NCBI GenBank assembly: GCA_020851785.1
Contig: JADZCC010000034.1
Coordinates: forward strand, 62,001 to 126,000
Length of the DNA stretch: 64,000 bases
Direction: 5' to 3'
From: Anaerolineales bacterium
GTDB taxonomy: Bacteria; Chloroflexota; Anaerolineae; Anaerolineales; Villigracilaceae
In this document: piece after piece, positions 1 through 10,352 of the stretch
Layout of the letters: each line of letters begins with the position of its first letter
Position numbering within the stretch: the stretch's first letter is position 1
Program-made: the position numbers and the translations under genes
Notes under the pieces: generated by a model
The model's input: only the letters and a program-made list of their open reading frames with translations
The model's database searches: none
What the model was told of the DNA's origin: nothing

Positions 1-2301
1 CGCGTGCGCGACGTCGTCGCCCGCGTCTCGACCGCATCCGTAGATTTTGACCCCAATCGCATCGAACTCGCGGCGGAAACGCAACAAGTCCTCGAATACG
101 CCGTGGAAGAAGCCCGCCGTCTGGGGCATCACTACATCGGCACGGAGCACATCCTCCTCGGGCTGGTGCGCATCGAATCCACCGCGTTGGAAGCCCTGCG
201 GAGACTCGGCGTCACGCCGGACCAGATCAAACGGCAAACCCGCCGCGTCTTGAACGAATCCGCTTCCTCCTCGCCGACGCCGGCTGGAGCGCAACCGGCC
301 AAAGCCGGCCCCGGAGCCAACCCCAAAACCCCGCTCGTAGATCAACTCGCTTCGGATTTAACCTCCAAAGCGGAAGAAAAGAAACTCGACCCGGTCATCG
401 GCCGTCAAATGGAAATTGAACGCGTCATCCAAATTTTGGCGCGTCGCACCAAAAACAACCCCGCGTTAATTGGCGAACCCGGCGTTGGCAAAACCGCCAT
501 CGTCGAAGGCCTCGCCCAACGCATTATCGAAGGCGACGTGCCCGCCCCGCTGATGCACAAACGCGTCCTGCAATTGGACGTCGGCTCTCTGGTGGCCGGG
601 ACCATGTATCGCGGCCAATTTGAAGAACGGCTCAAACGGATCATTGACGAGTTGAAACAATCCGGCGCGATCCTCTTCATTGACGAAGTTCACATGCTCG
701 TCGGAGCGGGAGCCGCCGGTTCTTCCGTGGATGCGGCCAACATCCTCAAGCCCGCTTTATCGCGCGGCGAATTACAAGTCATCGGCGCCACCACGCTCGA
801 AGAATATCGCAAGCACATCGAATCCGACGCGGCGTTGGAACGCCGCTTCCAACCCGTGCAGGTGGACGAACCCTCGGAAGACGAAACGATTCAAATCCTG
901 CGCGGGATTCGCGGCGCGTATGAAGAACATCATCATCTGGTGATTTCAGACGAAGCCCTCGAAGCCGCCACACACCTTTCCTCACGCTACGTCACCGAAA
1001 GATTTTTACCCGACAAAGCCATTGATCTGATTGACGAATCCTCCTCCCGCGTGCGCATGTATAAAAGCCCGGCCGCCAAACACGCCAAAGATTTATTTAG
1101 CCAACTGCGGCAGGCGCGCCAAAACCGCACGCTGGCGCAGGAAGAAGGCAACAGCGAAGACGTGAAAGAATGGGAAGAGCGCGAAGCCGACCTGGCGCAA
1201 CAGATTGAAAGACTCCGGAGCGGCTGGGATCGCGCCAACAGCCCGGTCGTCTCCGCCGAAGACATTGCCGAAGTCGTCTCGATGTGGACGGGCGTGCCGC
1301 TGATGCAACTCGCCGAAGCCGAGTCGCAACGCCTGCTCAAAATGGAAGAAGAGTTGCGCGGCTCAATCATCGGTCAGGAAGACGCGATTGTGGCCATCTC
1401 GCGGGCCGTGCGTCGCGCGCGCGCCGGGCTCAAAGACCCGAAACGCCCGATCGGTTCCTTTATCTTTTTAGGCCCCACCGGCGTGGGCAAAACCCAACTC
1501 ACCAAGACGCTCGCCAAATTTATGTTTGGAAGCGAAGACGCCGCCATTCAATTGGACATGTCCGAATTTATGGAACGCCACACCGCCGCGCGGTTGGTGG
1601 GCGCCCCTCCCGGATATGTGGGCTACGAAGACGCCGGTCAACTCACCGAAGCGCTACGCCGCCGCCCGTACTCCATCGTCGTCTTTGACGAAATCGAAAA
1701 GGCGCACCCTGAAGTCCACAACATGCTTTTGCAGATTATGGAAGAAGGCCATCTCTCCGACGCGAAAGGCCGCAAGGTGGATTTCCGCAATGCGATTCTG
1801 GTGATGACCTCCAACATCGGCGCGGACGTGATTAAGAATCAATCTTCGCTGGGCTTTGCCTTGAAGCGCGACGAAGAAACCGAAGAACGCCTCTCCTACG
1901 AAGAGATGCGCAAGAAACTCAGCGAATCGCTCAAACGCGCCTTCCGCCCGGAATTTATCAACCGCCTGGATTCAGTCGTTATCTTCCGCTCGTTGAACAA
2001 GGACGACATTCAGAAGATCGTTTCGCTCGAACTGGATAAGGTTGCCGAGCGCCTCAAAGAACACAGCCTGACGCTCACCGCCTCGCCCGAAGCGCTGGCC
2101 TCCATCGCTGAACAGGGCTACGATGCCGAGTTTGGCGCGCGCCCCTTGCGCCGCGTCATTCAACAAAAAGTGGAAGACCCGCTTTCCGACAAATTACTCT
2201 CCGGCGAATTTGCCAACGGCGACGCAGTTGACGTCACCGTCAACGACGACGGAGAAATTACGCTCCAAAAAACCGGCGAAAAAGAAATTGAGCCAGCCTG
2301 A
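1..2301 (+). CDS. clpC: ATP-dependent Clp protease ATP-binding subunit ClpC (5' end cut by window edge)
   Basis: Clp_N repeat ([14 protein letters not shown]), two AAA+ modules ([16 protein letters not shown]), C-terminal D2-small domain. Frame is open to base 1 and only one Clp_N repeat is visible. Confidence 0.95.
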   Translation, partial: RVRDVVARVSTASVDFDPNRIELAAETQQVLEYAVEEARRLGHHYIGTEHILLGLVRIESTALEALRRLGVTPDQIKRQTRRVLNESASSSPTPAGAQPAKAGPGANPKTPLVDQLASDLTSKAEEKKLDPVIGRQMEIERVIQILARRTKNNPALIGEPGVGKTAIVEGLAQRIIEGDVPAPLMHKRVLQLDVGSLVAGTMYRGQFEERLKRIIDELKQSGAILFIDEVHMLVGAGAAGSSVDAANILKPALSRGELQVIGATTLEEYRKHIESDAALERRFQPVQVDEPSEDETIQILRGIRGAYEEHHHLVISDEALEAATHLSSRYVTERFLPDKAIDLIDESSSRVRMYKSPAAKHAKDLFSQLRQARQNRTLAQEEGNSEDVKEWEEREADLAQQIERLRSGWDRANSPVVSAEDIAEVVSMWTGVPLMQLAEAESQRLLKMEEELRGSIIGQEDAIVAISRAVRRARAGLKDPKRPIGSFIFLGPTGVGKTQLTKTLAKFMFGSEDAAIQLDMSEFMERHTAARLVGAPPGYVGYEDAGQLTEALRRRPYSIVVFDEIEKAHPEVHNMLLQIMEEGHLSDAKGRKVDFRNAILVMTSNIGADVIKNQSSLGFALKRDEETEERLSYEEMRKKLSESLKRAFRPEFINRLDSVVIFRSLNKDDIQKIVSLELDKVAERLKEHSLTLTASPEALASIAEQGYDAEFGARPLRRVIQQKVEDPLSDKLLSGEFANGDAVDVTVNDDGEITLQKTGEKEIEPA

Positions 2302-2310
2302 GTAAACCCT

Positions 2311-2346
2311 ACAGGCAGACGGGAAATCCAAAACCCGTCTGCCTGT
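2311..2346 (+). terminator. Hairpin terminator downstream of clpC
   Basis: Perfect 13-bp inverted repeat acaggcagacggg / cccgtctgcctgt. Confidence 0.6.
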
Positions 2347-2365
2347 AAATTTCCCCCCGGACCTT

Positions 2366-3394
2366 ATGAATAAACAAGAACTCCTCAAACAGGCCGATAC
2401 AAATTTTCAGCGCGGCAACCGCGCCTTGGCCAAACAATACCTCGCCGACCTGCTCAACGCCTATCCCGATGAAGAAGCCGCCTGGATTTTGCTGGCCAAA
2501 ATTGCGGAAGACAAAGAACACAAAATTGAATGCTACGAACGCGCCTTCAAAATCAACCCGTATAACAGCGAAGTAAAGCTGGCTTTGTTTCGGCTGAAGA
2601 ATCAAAACACCGTCCGCCTCGCGCCGGAAAGTAAGCCCCACCCGCTGATTAAAATTCTAAGCGGCGCTTCCGTTGCGTTGGTTTTGCTGATTGGGCTGGT
2701 GAGCGCTTCTTACGCCGTGGCCAAAAATAACCCGGCTTCTCCGCTGGCCAAACTGATTGACACAACCACCGCCACGCCGGAAGTTGGCCAGCTATCGGAT
2801 GATGTCGCCTCAAAGACGCGGGCCGAAGTCAGCCAGAAATATCCGCAATATGCCTTGTTGGTCGATTCCCTGCTTAGCGTGGCGGTGAACAACGCTGAAA
2901 ATGGCATGGAGGGCGCGCCTGAACGCCCAGGTTCCGAAATCATCCCCTCAGACAAACTCGGGCAGGAAGCCCGCGACCTGGTTGAAAGCTCCCTGCCGCA
3001 ACCCAACACGCTCACCACCGTCACCCTCACCGAGCAACAACTGACCTCGTGGCTGGCGTTGGAGATGAAAAACAGCCCAGACCTGCCGTTGCAGGATGTG
3101 CAAGTCTATTTGCGCGACGGCACGATTCAAATTTGGGGGATGGTCAACGGCGCCTCCAACTCGACCTCCGCGCTGGTGACTGGAACCCTCAGCCTCGACT
3201 CCGCCGGGAAACCGGCCATGCAGGTCGTGTCCGTTCAAATCGGCCAGCAGGTGATTCCGGGCATCCTCACCTCGCAGGCCGAAAGCTGGCTGAACCAGGC
3301 CCTGCAGGAGGAACTTGCGAAACAAGCGCCGGGCGTAACGCTGACAGACATCAAGGTGGATAGCGGTTTGCTGATCATCTCTGGAATGAAGTAA
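2366..3394 (+). CDS. TPR-containing membrane protein of unknown function
   Basis: N-terminal TPR-like helices, one TM segment (LIKILSGASVALVLLIGLVSASYAV), extracytoplasmic C-terminus. Confidence 0.6.
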   Translation: MNKQELLKQADTNFQRGNRALAKQYLADLLNAYPDEEAAWILLAKIAEDKEHKIECYERAFKINPYNSEVKLALFRLKNQNTVRLAPESKPHPLIKILSGASVALVLLIGLVSASYAVAKNNPASPLAKLIDTTTATPEVGQLSDDVASKTRAEVSQKYPQYALLVDSLLSVAVNNAENGMEGAPERPGSEIIPSDKLGQEARDLVESSLPQPNTLTTVTLTEQQLTSWLALEMKNSPDLPLQDVQVYLRDGTIQIWGMVNGASNSTSALVTGTLSLDSAGKPAMQVVSVQIGQQVIPGILTSQAESWLNQALQEELAKQAPGVTLTDIKVDSGLLIISGMK

Positions 3395-3417
3395 TTTTTC
3401 TGAAACCGAACCAACAT

Positions 3418-3442
3418 AAGCCGCGAAATGAAGCGGCTTTTT
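3418..3442 (+). terminator. Rho-independent terminator
   Basis: aagccgc-gaaatga-agcggctt followed by a T tract. Confidence 0.7.
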
Positions 3443-3519
3443 TATTTTTGTAATCTTCTCTTAAGGAAGTTTTTCATCCCCGGCGCGTCTAAATCGCAAA
3501 ACCTAAAGGAGCAAAGCTG

Positions 3520-4071
3520 ATGAATACCAATCTCGAAACGATCACGTTGGCGGGCGGGTGTTTTTGGTGTCTGGAGGCGGTGTACGATGAAGCGAAAGGC
3601 GTGCATTCAGTGGAGTCCGGTTATGCCAATGGGCATGTCCCCAACCCCAGCTATCGCGACGTGTGCAATGGACACACCGGCCATGCGGAAGTCGTCCAGA
3701 TTAAATTTGATCCAACGGTGATTGCCTGCCGCGATATTTTGAACGTGTTCTTTGCCATTCACGACCCCACCACATTGAATCGGCAGGGCGGGGACGTAGG
3801 CTCGCAATATCGCTCGGGGATTTTTTATCACACGCCCGAACAAAAGGAACTCGCCGAAGCGCTGATTGGCGAACTGAACGCCCAAAAAATTTGGAACAGC
3901 CCGATTGTGACGGAAGTGACGGCCTTGAAAAACTTTTATCCAGCCGAAGCGTATCATCAGGAATATTTTGTTAATAATCCCGGCCAGCCGTATTGTCAGG
4001 CAGTGGTGGCGCCGAAGGTGGCGAAGTTCAGAAAACATTATTTGGAATTGCTCAAGAAACAACCTGCGTAA
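3520..4071 (+). CDS. msrA: Peptide-methionine (S)-S-oxide reductase
   Basis: GGCFWCLEAVY active-site motif, GHAEVVQIKFDP, RQGGDVGSQYRSGIF. Confidence 0.96.
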   Translation: MNTNLETITLAGGCFWCLEAVYDEAKGVHSVESGYANGHVPNPSYRDVCNGHTGHAEVVQIKFDPTVIACRDILNVFFAIHDPTTLNRQGGDVGSQYRSGIFYHTPEQKELAEALIGELNAQKIWNSPIVTEVTALKNFYPAEAYHQEYFVNNPGQPYCQAVVAPKVAKFRKHYLELLKKQPA

Positions 4072-4104
4072 ATGCGTCGGTTTTAATTTGTTATACTTTG
4101 CCCC

Positions 4105-5067
4105 ATGAACGCAAGCGCATTACCGAATTTTCACATCCGCGAGATTCCAATTTACGGCGATACTGTCCTCGCGCCCATGGACGGATATTCCGATTGGCCG
4201 TTTCGCTCCGTCTGCCGCGAGTTTGGCTCGGCCATCAGTTACACCGAATTTGTCAAAGTGGAGAAAATCCTCAGCAAATCGAAAGAGCCGGGAAAACGCC
4301 TCTTCTTCAAAGAGCCGGAACGCCCCATCACCTTTCAAATTTACGGCGAAGACCCGGAACTGATTCTCAAAGCCGCCGTCAAAATTCAAGACCTCAACCC
4401 AGACGTGATTGACCTGAACATGGGCTGTCCGGCCAAGACCATCGCCGATCGCGGCGCGGGCGTGGGCATGATGCCCTCGCCCTTAACGATTGCGCGCGCG
4501 TTTAGAAAATTAGTCAAAGCCTTGCGCGTTCCCGTCACCGGCAAAATTCGCCTTGGCTGGGATAAAAACAAAAACTATAAACTCATCGCGCGGATCATCG
4601 AAGAAGAAGGCGGCTCGCTAGTGGCCGTGCATGGGCGCACCAAAGAACAACGCTATGCCGGGCTTTCCAATTGGGATGCGATTGCCGAAGTCAAAGCGCT
4701 GGTCAAAATTCCCGTCATCGGAAGCGGAGACGTGCGAACCGTCGCAGACATTACGCGCCTCAAAAATCACGCTCAGGTGGACGCGGTGATGATCGGGCGC
4801 GGCGCAATCGCCAACCCGTGGATCTTCGCCAGAACCGACCGTCAGCAAATTACGCCGCGCATGATGCAGGAACTGATTCACAAACATTTGGCGCGCTGTG
4901 TCGAATTTTACGGCGACGAAGACGGCTCGCGGCTCTTTCGTAAATACGCCGTGCAATATCTATTAATGCACACGCTCACCCGCGACGAACGCAAAGAAAT
5001 CCTCAAGCCGCGGCCATCCGGCGAGTTTGCTCAAATGCTCGACCAAATTTACGCCGTCGCGCTCTAA
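4105..5067 (+). CDS. dus: tRNA-dihydrouridine synthase family protein
   Basis: LAPMDGYSDWPFR, DLNMGCPAKTIADRGAG, VHGRTKEQRYAG, IGSGDV, MIGRGAIANPWIF. Confidence 0.93.
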   Translation: MNASALPNFHIREIPIYGDTVLAPMDGYSDWPFRSVCREFGSAISYTEFVKVEKILSKSKEPGKRLFFKEPERPITFQIYGEDPELILKAAVKIQDLNPDVIDLNMGCPAKTIADRGAGVGMMPSPLTIARAFRKLVKALRVPVTGKIRLGWDKNKNYKLIARIIEEEGGSLVAVHGRTKEQRYAGLSNWDAIAEVKALVKIPVIGSGDVRTVADITRLKNHAQVDAVMIGRGAIANPWIFARTDRQQITPRMMQELIHKHLARCVEFYGDEDGSRLFRKYAVQYLLMHTLTRDERKEILKPRPSGEFAQMLDQIYAVAL

Positions 5068-5078
5068 CGGAGAACGCC

Positions 5079-5567
5079 ATGCTTTTACGCCTGCCCCTCA
5101 TCCTCGAAACGCGACGCAATCACGCGCTCGAACACGCCACCATCCATTTGCTTTCGCGCCAACGCCCCAACACGCGCATGGCTGGGCATTCCAACCCCAC
5201 CGGCTTTTACCTGCTCGGAGATTTAACCGCGCAAGAGATTTGGGAAGCCGTCACCGAAGCGCGCGAAAGATTGAACAGCGGCGAAAGCGGATTGGCGATT
5301 CATCCGGGTTGCGGCACCAACCTGGCGACGACTGCGCTCCTTTCCGCCACTTTAGCCTGGTTGCCGCTGAGAGGCACAAAGTCCACGCTCTGGCGCTTCC
5401 TGCTGATTCCCTTCGCGCTGATTTTTGCTTTAATTGGCTATCAGTTGAGCAAGCCGCTCGGGCCGTGGCTTCAGCAACACATCACCACCGAAGCGCATTT
5501 AGGCCACCTGCGCATTGTGGATATACTCCGCGTGCGTGCGGGCGTGCATCGCATCATCACCAAATAA
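5079..5567 (+). CDS. Conserved membrane protein (DUF6391-like, starts NHALEHATIH)
   Basis: HALEHATIHLL motif, two hydrophobic segments, tight spacing after dus. Confidence 0.5.
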   Translation: MLLRLPLILETRRNHALEHATIHLLSRQRPNTRMAGHSNPTGFYLLGDLTAQEIWEAVTEARERLNSGESGLAIHPGCGTNLATTALLSATLAWLPLRGTKSTLWRFLLIPFALIFALIGYQLSKPLGPWLQQHITTEAHLGHLRIVDILRVRAGVHRIITK

Positions 5568-5575
5568 ACCGCGCA

Positions 5576-6547
5576 ATGCCCAACCTCTTCTTCCTGCATG
5601 GCAACGACGAATTTGCCATCCACCGTAAACTCAAAGAATATGAAGCCGATTTCGCCGACCCGACCACCGCAGGGATGAATACGGCGCGCCTCGAAGCCAA
5701 AACCATGACCGAGAACGACTTGAATAATGCGGTGAACGCCATGCCGTTCCTTGCGCCTCAGAGACTGGTCCTCCTTTCCAACCCTTCCGCCCGCTATAAC
5801 AACGCGGCCACGCGCAAAAAATTTGAAGAATTTCTCAACGCCGTGCCCGCCAGCGCCAAACTGATCCTGTATGAATTAGTGGAGCCGAAAGAAATTGAAA
5901 AACACTGGTTAATTAAATGGGCGGCGAAGAACCCAACGCTCAAAACGCTGGCTTTCTTTTTGCCCAAACAAAGAGATATGCCCGGCTGGATCGTCAACGA
6001 AGCCAAACGGCAGGGCGGGCAAATTCTGCCGCCTGCGGCCAGCCGCCTCGCGGAAATGGTCGGCGTGGATACGCGTCAGGCGGGGATGGAACTTGCCAAG
6101 TTGTTGGCGTATGTCAATTGGGACCGGCCCGTTCAAGGGTCCGATGTGGAGGCGGTTTGCATTGTCACGTCACAGCAAAGCGTCTTCGACTTTGTGGACG
6201 CGCTATCGCAAGGCAACGGCAAATCCGCTCAAAAATTATTGCATCGCCTTTTGGAAAACGAAGACCCATTTTCATTGTGGGGCATGGTCGTGCGTCAGTT
6301 TCGGTTACTGCTTCAGGCTCGCGAAATTTTAGACGGGCGCGGCAATAAAGACGACGTGGTCCGCGCGTTGGGCGTCCATCCTTTTGTGGCGGAGAAAACC
6401 AGCGGACAGGCGAGCCGTTTTAGCATGGAGGCGCTGGAAGAAATTCACCGCCATCTGTTGCAAATTGACGAAAGAGTCAAAACGAGCCAAATCTCTTTGG
6501 ATCTGGCTCTGGATACTTTGATTGCAGAGTTGGCGGGGAGTCGCTAG
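5576..6547 (+). CDS. holA: DNA polymerase III delta subunit
   Basis: MPNLFFLHGNDEFAIHRKLKEYE; HolA-like three-domain layout (LLEQ-type C-terminal helices LDLALDTLIAEL). Start chosen inside longer ORF 5027-6547. Confidence 0.85.
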   Translation: MPNLFFLHGNDEFAIHRKLKEYEADFADPTTAGMNTARLEAKTMTENDLNNAVNAMPFLAPQRLVLLSNPSARYNNAATRKKFEEFLNAVPASAKLILYELVEPKEIEKHWLIKWAAKNPTLKTLAFFLPKQRDMPGWIVNEAKRQGGQILPPAASRLAEMVGVDTRQAGMELAKLLAYVNWDRPVQGSDVEAVCIVTSQQSVFDFVDALSQGNGKSAQKLLHRLLENEDPFSLWGMVVRQFRLLLQAREILDGRGNKDDVVRALGVHPFVAEKTSGQASRFSMEALEEIHRHLLQIDERVKTSQISLDLALDTLIAELAGSR

Positions 6548-7332
6548 GGAGCGAGTTCTTCGCACGGTTTTAGGTACGGGTCGCTCCCCGGATATAACAC
6601 CACGGTACAACGTAATTGATAGCCATCCGCATAATGTGCGGTCACGTCCACGCCCTCGGTTGAAAATTTGGAGGGCGTCTGACTCAACGTGTAAGGTTGA
6701 GTTTGGCGCTTTGCAAAATCTTTTGTCTCCTGCAACGGGAGCGGCAAAGCGGAAGATGTCGCCACTCCTTGCAACATGGCATGAATCAGGCGCAGGCTTT
6801 CACTTGCCTGCCGGTTGAACTTGGGATATAGGCCCGGTGCAACGCCGAGCGCCACGAGGACGAGGAAGTTGACCGTCAGAATTTGAAAGCGTTTTACGCC
6901 GCGCATGGTTTGGGCTTCTACAAAGCGCCGCGTCAGCCAGATGAAAGCATAAGCGATGGGCGCCATCACGGTTGTAAATGGAAGCGACAGCCCAGCCATG
7001 AGGACGACGTTCAACCAGAAGTTTCCGCCCGCCTGCATAAAGTTGACGACCAAAATAATCGCCGCCATCAAAAAGGCGGAAAAGACCACGCCGCCCCAGC
7101 CGTCTTCGGCATAGACGGCCACGCCAGCCGCAACCGTCAGGCTGAGAACCCAGACCAGCCAACTCCATAAAATTTGTTCCCAATTTATAAATAAGGGCAG
7201 TTCGGGATAGAGCCAAACGTTGATAAAACTGCCCAGCCCCACGCAAATTGTGCCGATCACAAAACCATAGAGGAACGCAAAAGCGATCCGCGTCTTATGT
7301 TCAGGCGTTAACCATGTTCCAAGTTGACTCAT
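6544..7332 (-). CDS. Multi-TM membrane protein, unknown function
   Basis: Several hydrophobic segments; no family recognised. Confidence 0.5.
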   Translation of the reverse strand: MSQLGTWLTPEHKTRIAFAFLYGFVIGTICVGLGSFINVWLYPELPLFINWEQILWSWLVWVLSLTVAAGVAVYAEDGWGGVVFSAFLMAAIILVVNFMQAGGNFWLNVVLMAGLSLPFTTVMAPIAYAFIWLTRRFVEAQTMRGVKRFQILTVNFLVLVALGVAPGLYPKFNRQASESLRLIHAMLQGVATSSALPLPLQETKDFAKRQTQPYTLSQTPSKFSTEGVDVTAHYADGYQLRCTVVLYPGSDPYLKPCEELAP

Positions 7333-7361
7333 CTTTTGATTGTTTCTTTCTTTGAGTAGCG

Positions 7362-7516
7362 TTTAATTGCTCACCTTACGCAGTTTTGCGAAAATTCGTA
7401 AATTTCCCCTCATCCCCAGCCCTTCTCCCGGCGGAGAAGGGAGTCCCCTCTCCCTTTGGGACGTGTGCCCGTAGGGTAGAGGTTTAGGGTGAGGGCGCGT
7501 AAGGTGAGTTAATTAA
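7362..7516. repeat. MITE-like palindromic element, family R1 copy 1
   Basis: Terminal inverted repeats ttaattgctcaccttacgc / gcgtaaggtgagttaattaa around a core cccctcatccccagcccttctcccggcggagaaggga...gggacgtgtgcccgtagggtagagg. Confidence 0.75.
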
Positions 7517-7896
7517 TCGAACAACATTTTCTGCATGGGACGGTCTGTCCCCAGCCAGCCGAATTTTTTCAAATCAATCCGGTCTTTCGCGTCGAACTCC
7601 ACGCCTTCCTGCTCCAGCAATGGGCGCTGACGTTCCGCTCCGGCGCGCGCGCTGATCTTCCCTTGCGCATTCACCACGCGATGCCAGGGCACATCAGCGG
7701 GACAATTGGCCATGGCGCCGCCCACCCAACGCGGCGCAAACGCGGCATAAGCTTCCAACTCCACGCCGTTGGGCGGCGGAAGCATTTTGGCAATCTGCCC
7801 GTAGGCGCAAACTTTACCGGAAGGAATCTGACGAACAAGTTCCCAAACTTGTTCGTAATAAGCCTGCACATTGGGCGGGGAAGAGAAGGATGGCAT
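7513..7896 (-). CDS. Alkyltransferase-like (ATL) protein, MGMT family with PWHR instead of PCHR
   Basis: IPSGKVCAYGQIAKML and PWHRVVNAQGKIS motifs. Confidence 0.88.
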   Translation of the reverse strand: MPSFSSPPNVQAYYEQVWELVRQIPSGKVCAYGQIAKMLPPPNGVELEAYAAFAPRWVGGAMANCPADVPWHRVVNAQGKISARAGAERQRPLLEQEGVEFDAKDRIDLKKFGWLGTDRPMQKMLFD

Positions 7897-7899
7897 AAA

Positions 7900-8187
7900 T
7901 TACAAAACAAACTCTCCGCCGCTGATCTGGCGTTCAAGTAAACTGCGATTTCCCGAAAACTTAAATTCCGCTTCCAGGCGTTGAAAACATTTGCCGCCGC
8001 CCATCAAGGTTTTACGGGCGTAATAAACTTCCGCGTCGCCTTCATATTCCACGCTAAGGTCGTTGTTCAGGTCAATCCGCCCTTCGATGATCTCTGCGCA
8101 CCGTTTGCACTTCACCGAAAAAACATAATAATTTTTTTTAGGGCTGGACGAAGACGGGCCAGAAAACAGTTTTTGTAAAAATCCCAT
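7900..8187 (-). CDS. Conserved small protein of unknown function
   Basis: 95 aa, CxxC (VKCKRCAEIIEGRIDLNNDLSVEYE); adjacent to the ATL gene on the same strand. Confidence 0.55.
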   Translation of the reverse strand: MGFLQKLFSGPSSSSPKKNYYVFSVKCKRCAEIIEGRIDLNNDLSVEYEGDAEVYYARKTLMGGGKCFQRLEAEFKFSGNRSLLERQISGGEFVL

Positions 8188-8323
8188 GAGAACTCCGCTT
8201 TGCGAATCGAGTCAGAACTGGATGCATTCAACTTGTGGAGGAACGTATCGCGTCGTATTATAACTGGATGCGCTGGCGCGCCGCACCTTCCCAAGCGGAA
8301 AGTTGGTCGGCGTGCCGGAGCTT

Positions 8324-9238
8324 TTACTTCACCCGCAGAACGATCCCATTCTGAGACGGGTCATAAATCAGCAAGCCGTGTTCGGTTTGGTTGGAGGGAA
8401 TCCCGGCGCGGTCAACGCGGGCAATGACTTCGTTCAGCGCCGTCGGGTTGGCAAACTCCACGGTGAAATGGCTTAAGCCCACCGCATCCGCAGGCGGAGG
8501 CGGCGCGCCAACGCCCTGCCAGGTGTTCAAGCCCACGTGATGATGATACCCGCCTGCCGAAACAAACGCCATCTGCTGTTCGCGCACGTAGCCCATCAAG
8601 TCAAAACCCAGCGTGTTGTGATAAAACTCCAGCGCTTCAGGAATGTCGCGCACGTGCAAATGGACATGCCCCATCTTCGTCTCCGGCGGGATGGGCGCAT
8701 CGAGTCGGTCGTCTGCCTGTAAATGTTTAAGCAGGGCTTCCACGTCCAGCGCTTCGCGCCCGTCGCTCCATGAACCATCTGCGCGGCGGGTTTCATATTT
8801 CCCATCCTTCAAGGTCCATGTGCCGTCTTCGGGCGATTCGCAATAAAGCTCAATGCCGTTGCCTTCGGGGTCATCCAGATAGGTGGTCTTGGTCATAATG
8901 TGATCGGTGGGCGCGTTACGGTATTTCAACGCAAACAAGCGCCCAAGCGCAATCGCCAGTTGACGGCGATCTGGAAACAACACCGCAAAGTGATACAAGC
9001 CGGTTACGCCGCGATATTTTTTGAGGTCCGGTTTTTCCGTCAGGCGCAACAGGTCTGCGCCGCCCGCGCCCAGCCCGGCCTGCGCGCCTTCGCGCCAGTG
9101 GAGCTTAAACCCAAGCGCCTGCTGATAAAACAAAATCTGATTTTCCAGGTTGGCGACGGTCAGCGAAACGTAGCCCAGCGTTGTGGCCGGGTGAATGGAA
9201 AAGTTGGTTTCAAACCCTAAATTTGGTAAAGCGTTCAT
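8324..9238 (-). CDS. VOC family protein (catechol-2,3-dioxygenase-like, two glyoxalase modules)
   Basis: LGYVSLTVANLENQILFYQQALGF and MGHVHLHVRDIPEALEFYHNTLGFDLMGY repeated modules. Start taken at MNALPNLGF. Confidence 0.9.
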   Translation of the reverse strand: MNALPNLGFETNFSIHPATTLGYVSLTVANLENQILFYQQALGFKLHWREGAQAGLGAGGADLLRLTEKPDLKKYRGVTGLYHFAVLFPDRRQLAIALGRLFALKYRNAPTDHIMTKTTYLDDPEGNGIELYCESPEDGTWTLKDGKYETRRADGSWSDGREALDVEALLKHLQADDRLDAPIPPETKMGHVHLHVRDIPEALEFYHNTLGFDLMGYVREQQMAFVSAGGYHHHVGLNTWQGVGAPPPPADAVGLSHFTVEFANPTALNEVIARVDRAGIPSNQTEHGLLIYDPSQNGIVLRVK

Positions 9239-9296
9239 GTTAATTCTCCTAAAGTTCCGTTTAGACGAATCAACCGCCCGGTTTCTTTCTTGAGAA

Positions 9297-10352
9297 TCAG
9301 GCGAGCGCTTTTTTGAGATTGACGAATAATTCTTCCTCGGCGGGGTTTGCGCCATAAGCCATGGCCAGGTAATAGGCCAGGTAATCGCCAAAGAGCATGA
9401 GCGACCAAATCTGCGCGATCAACGTCTCGCCGCGCGCTTCAATCAAATCGGTGTTTAAGCCTTCGAGCATCAGCGCCTGACGCATCAGGTCTGAACGCAG
9501 GCGGTTGCGCGGATGGTCAGATGGGGCGCACATGAACAAAGTCATGGTTTGCGCGTTGAGGATGGAGGCCGGGTTCACAGTGGCGATCAGCGCGTTATGC
9601 GTGGCTTCGGGGATGATTTCAAAATTCGCCCCGGCTTTTGCCAGTTGATTGATTTGCGTCTTCCAGCGCCGCGCCACCGGAGCCAATTGCTCGGTGGCGG
9701 CCAATGTCACCCAGCGCCCCACCAATTGACCGGCATAGCGCTTGGCGGGATTCGTGGCCGCAGGCATTTCGGCCCACAGCGAAGTTTTATAGCGTTCCAT
9801 CCCGGCCTGCGCTTCAGCCACATCTGCAGAAGGGTCGGGGATTAAGTTCAGGCGGGCAAATAACGCCAGCGTCAGCGCAAACGGATACGCCACGCCCATC
9901 GTGTCGGTTCCGGCGTACCTAAATTTCCAAACGGGGATGTTTTTTGCTTCCGCGCGTTTGGAAATTTCGCCGCCCGTGGAAATGACGAATAAACGACAAC
10001 CCCGCTGTTGAGCAGTTTCAAAGACCGCCAACACTTCTTCCGAATTGCCAGAATGCGAAATGCAAATGACCAGCGTTTTCTTTTCACTTGCGGAAGCGGG
10101 CAGTTCATAACCGCGTAACAAAGTTACGGGGAGGCGCAGGCTTGAGGAAACCGAAGCCAGCGTCAGTTCCGCGCCGATCGCTGAATCGCCCATGGCGGAA
10201 ATGAAAATATTTTGAACGTCTCCAAAATCTGGAAGCGGCAGAGTTTGCCCCAACTCCCAGGCCTGCTGTAACTGATTGGGCAGTCCGTCAATTTGCGCCA
10301 GAAAATTTTGCGGGTCAAGCTGACGAAAACGCTCCAGGTCATCCAGATTCAT
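9297..10352 (-). CDS. SIS-domain bifunctional phosphoglucose/phosphomannose isomerase-like protein
   Basis: SIS domain (AMGDSAIGAEL, ISHSGNSEEVLAVFETA), bact-PGI C-terminal region (PEATHNALIA). Confidence 0.88.
   Translation of the reverse strand: MNLDDLERFRQLDPQNFLAQIDGLPNQLQQAWELGQTLPLPDFGDVQNIFISAMGDSAIGAELTLASVSSSLRLPVTLLRGYELPASASEKKTLVICISHSGNSEEVLAVFETAQQRGCRLFVISTGGEISKRAEAKNIPVWKFRYAGTDTMGVAYPFALTLALFARLNLIPDPSADVAEAQAGMERYKTSLWAEMPAATNPAKRYAGQLVGRWVTLAATEQLAPVARRWKTQINQLAKAGANFEIIPEATHNALIATVNPASILNAQTMTLFMCAPSDHPRNRLRSDLMRQALMLEGLNTDLIEARGETLIAQIWSLMLFGDYLAYYLAMAYGANPAEEELFVNLKKALA

Noticed and set aside
5027-5575. N-terminal extension of the HolA ORF upstream of MPNLFF
   Set aside because: The extension overlaps the dus 3' end and the whole DUF6391-like gene in another frame and reads as low-complexity shadow sequence.
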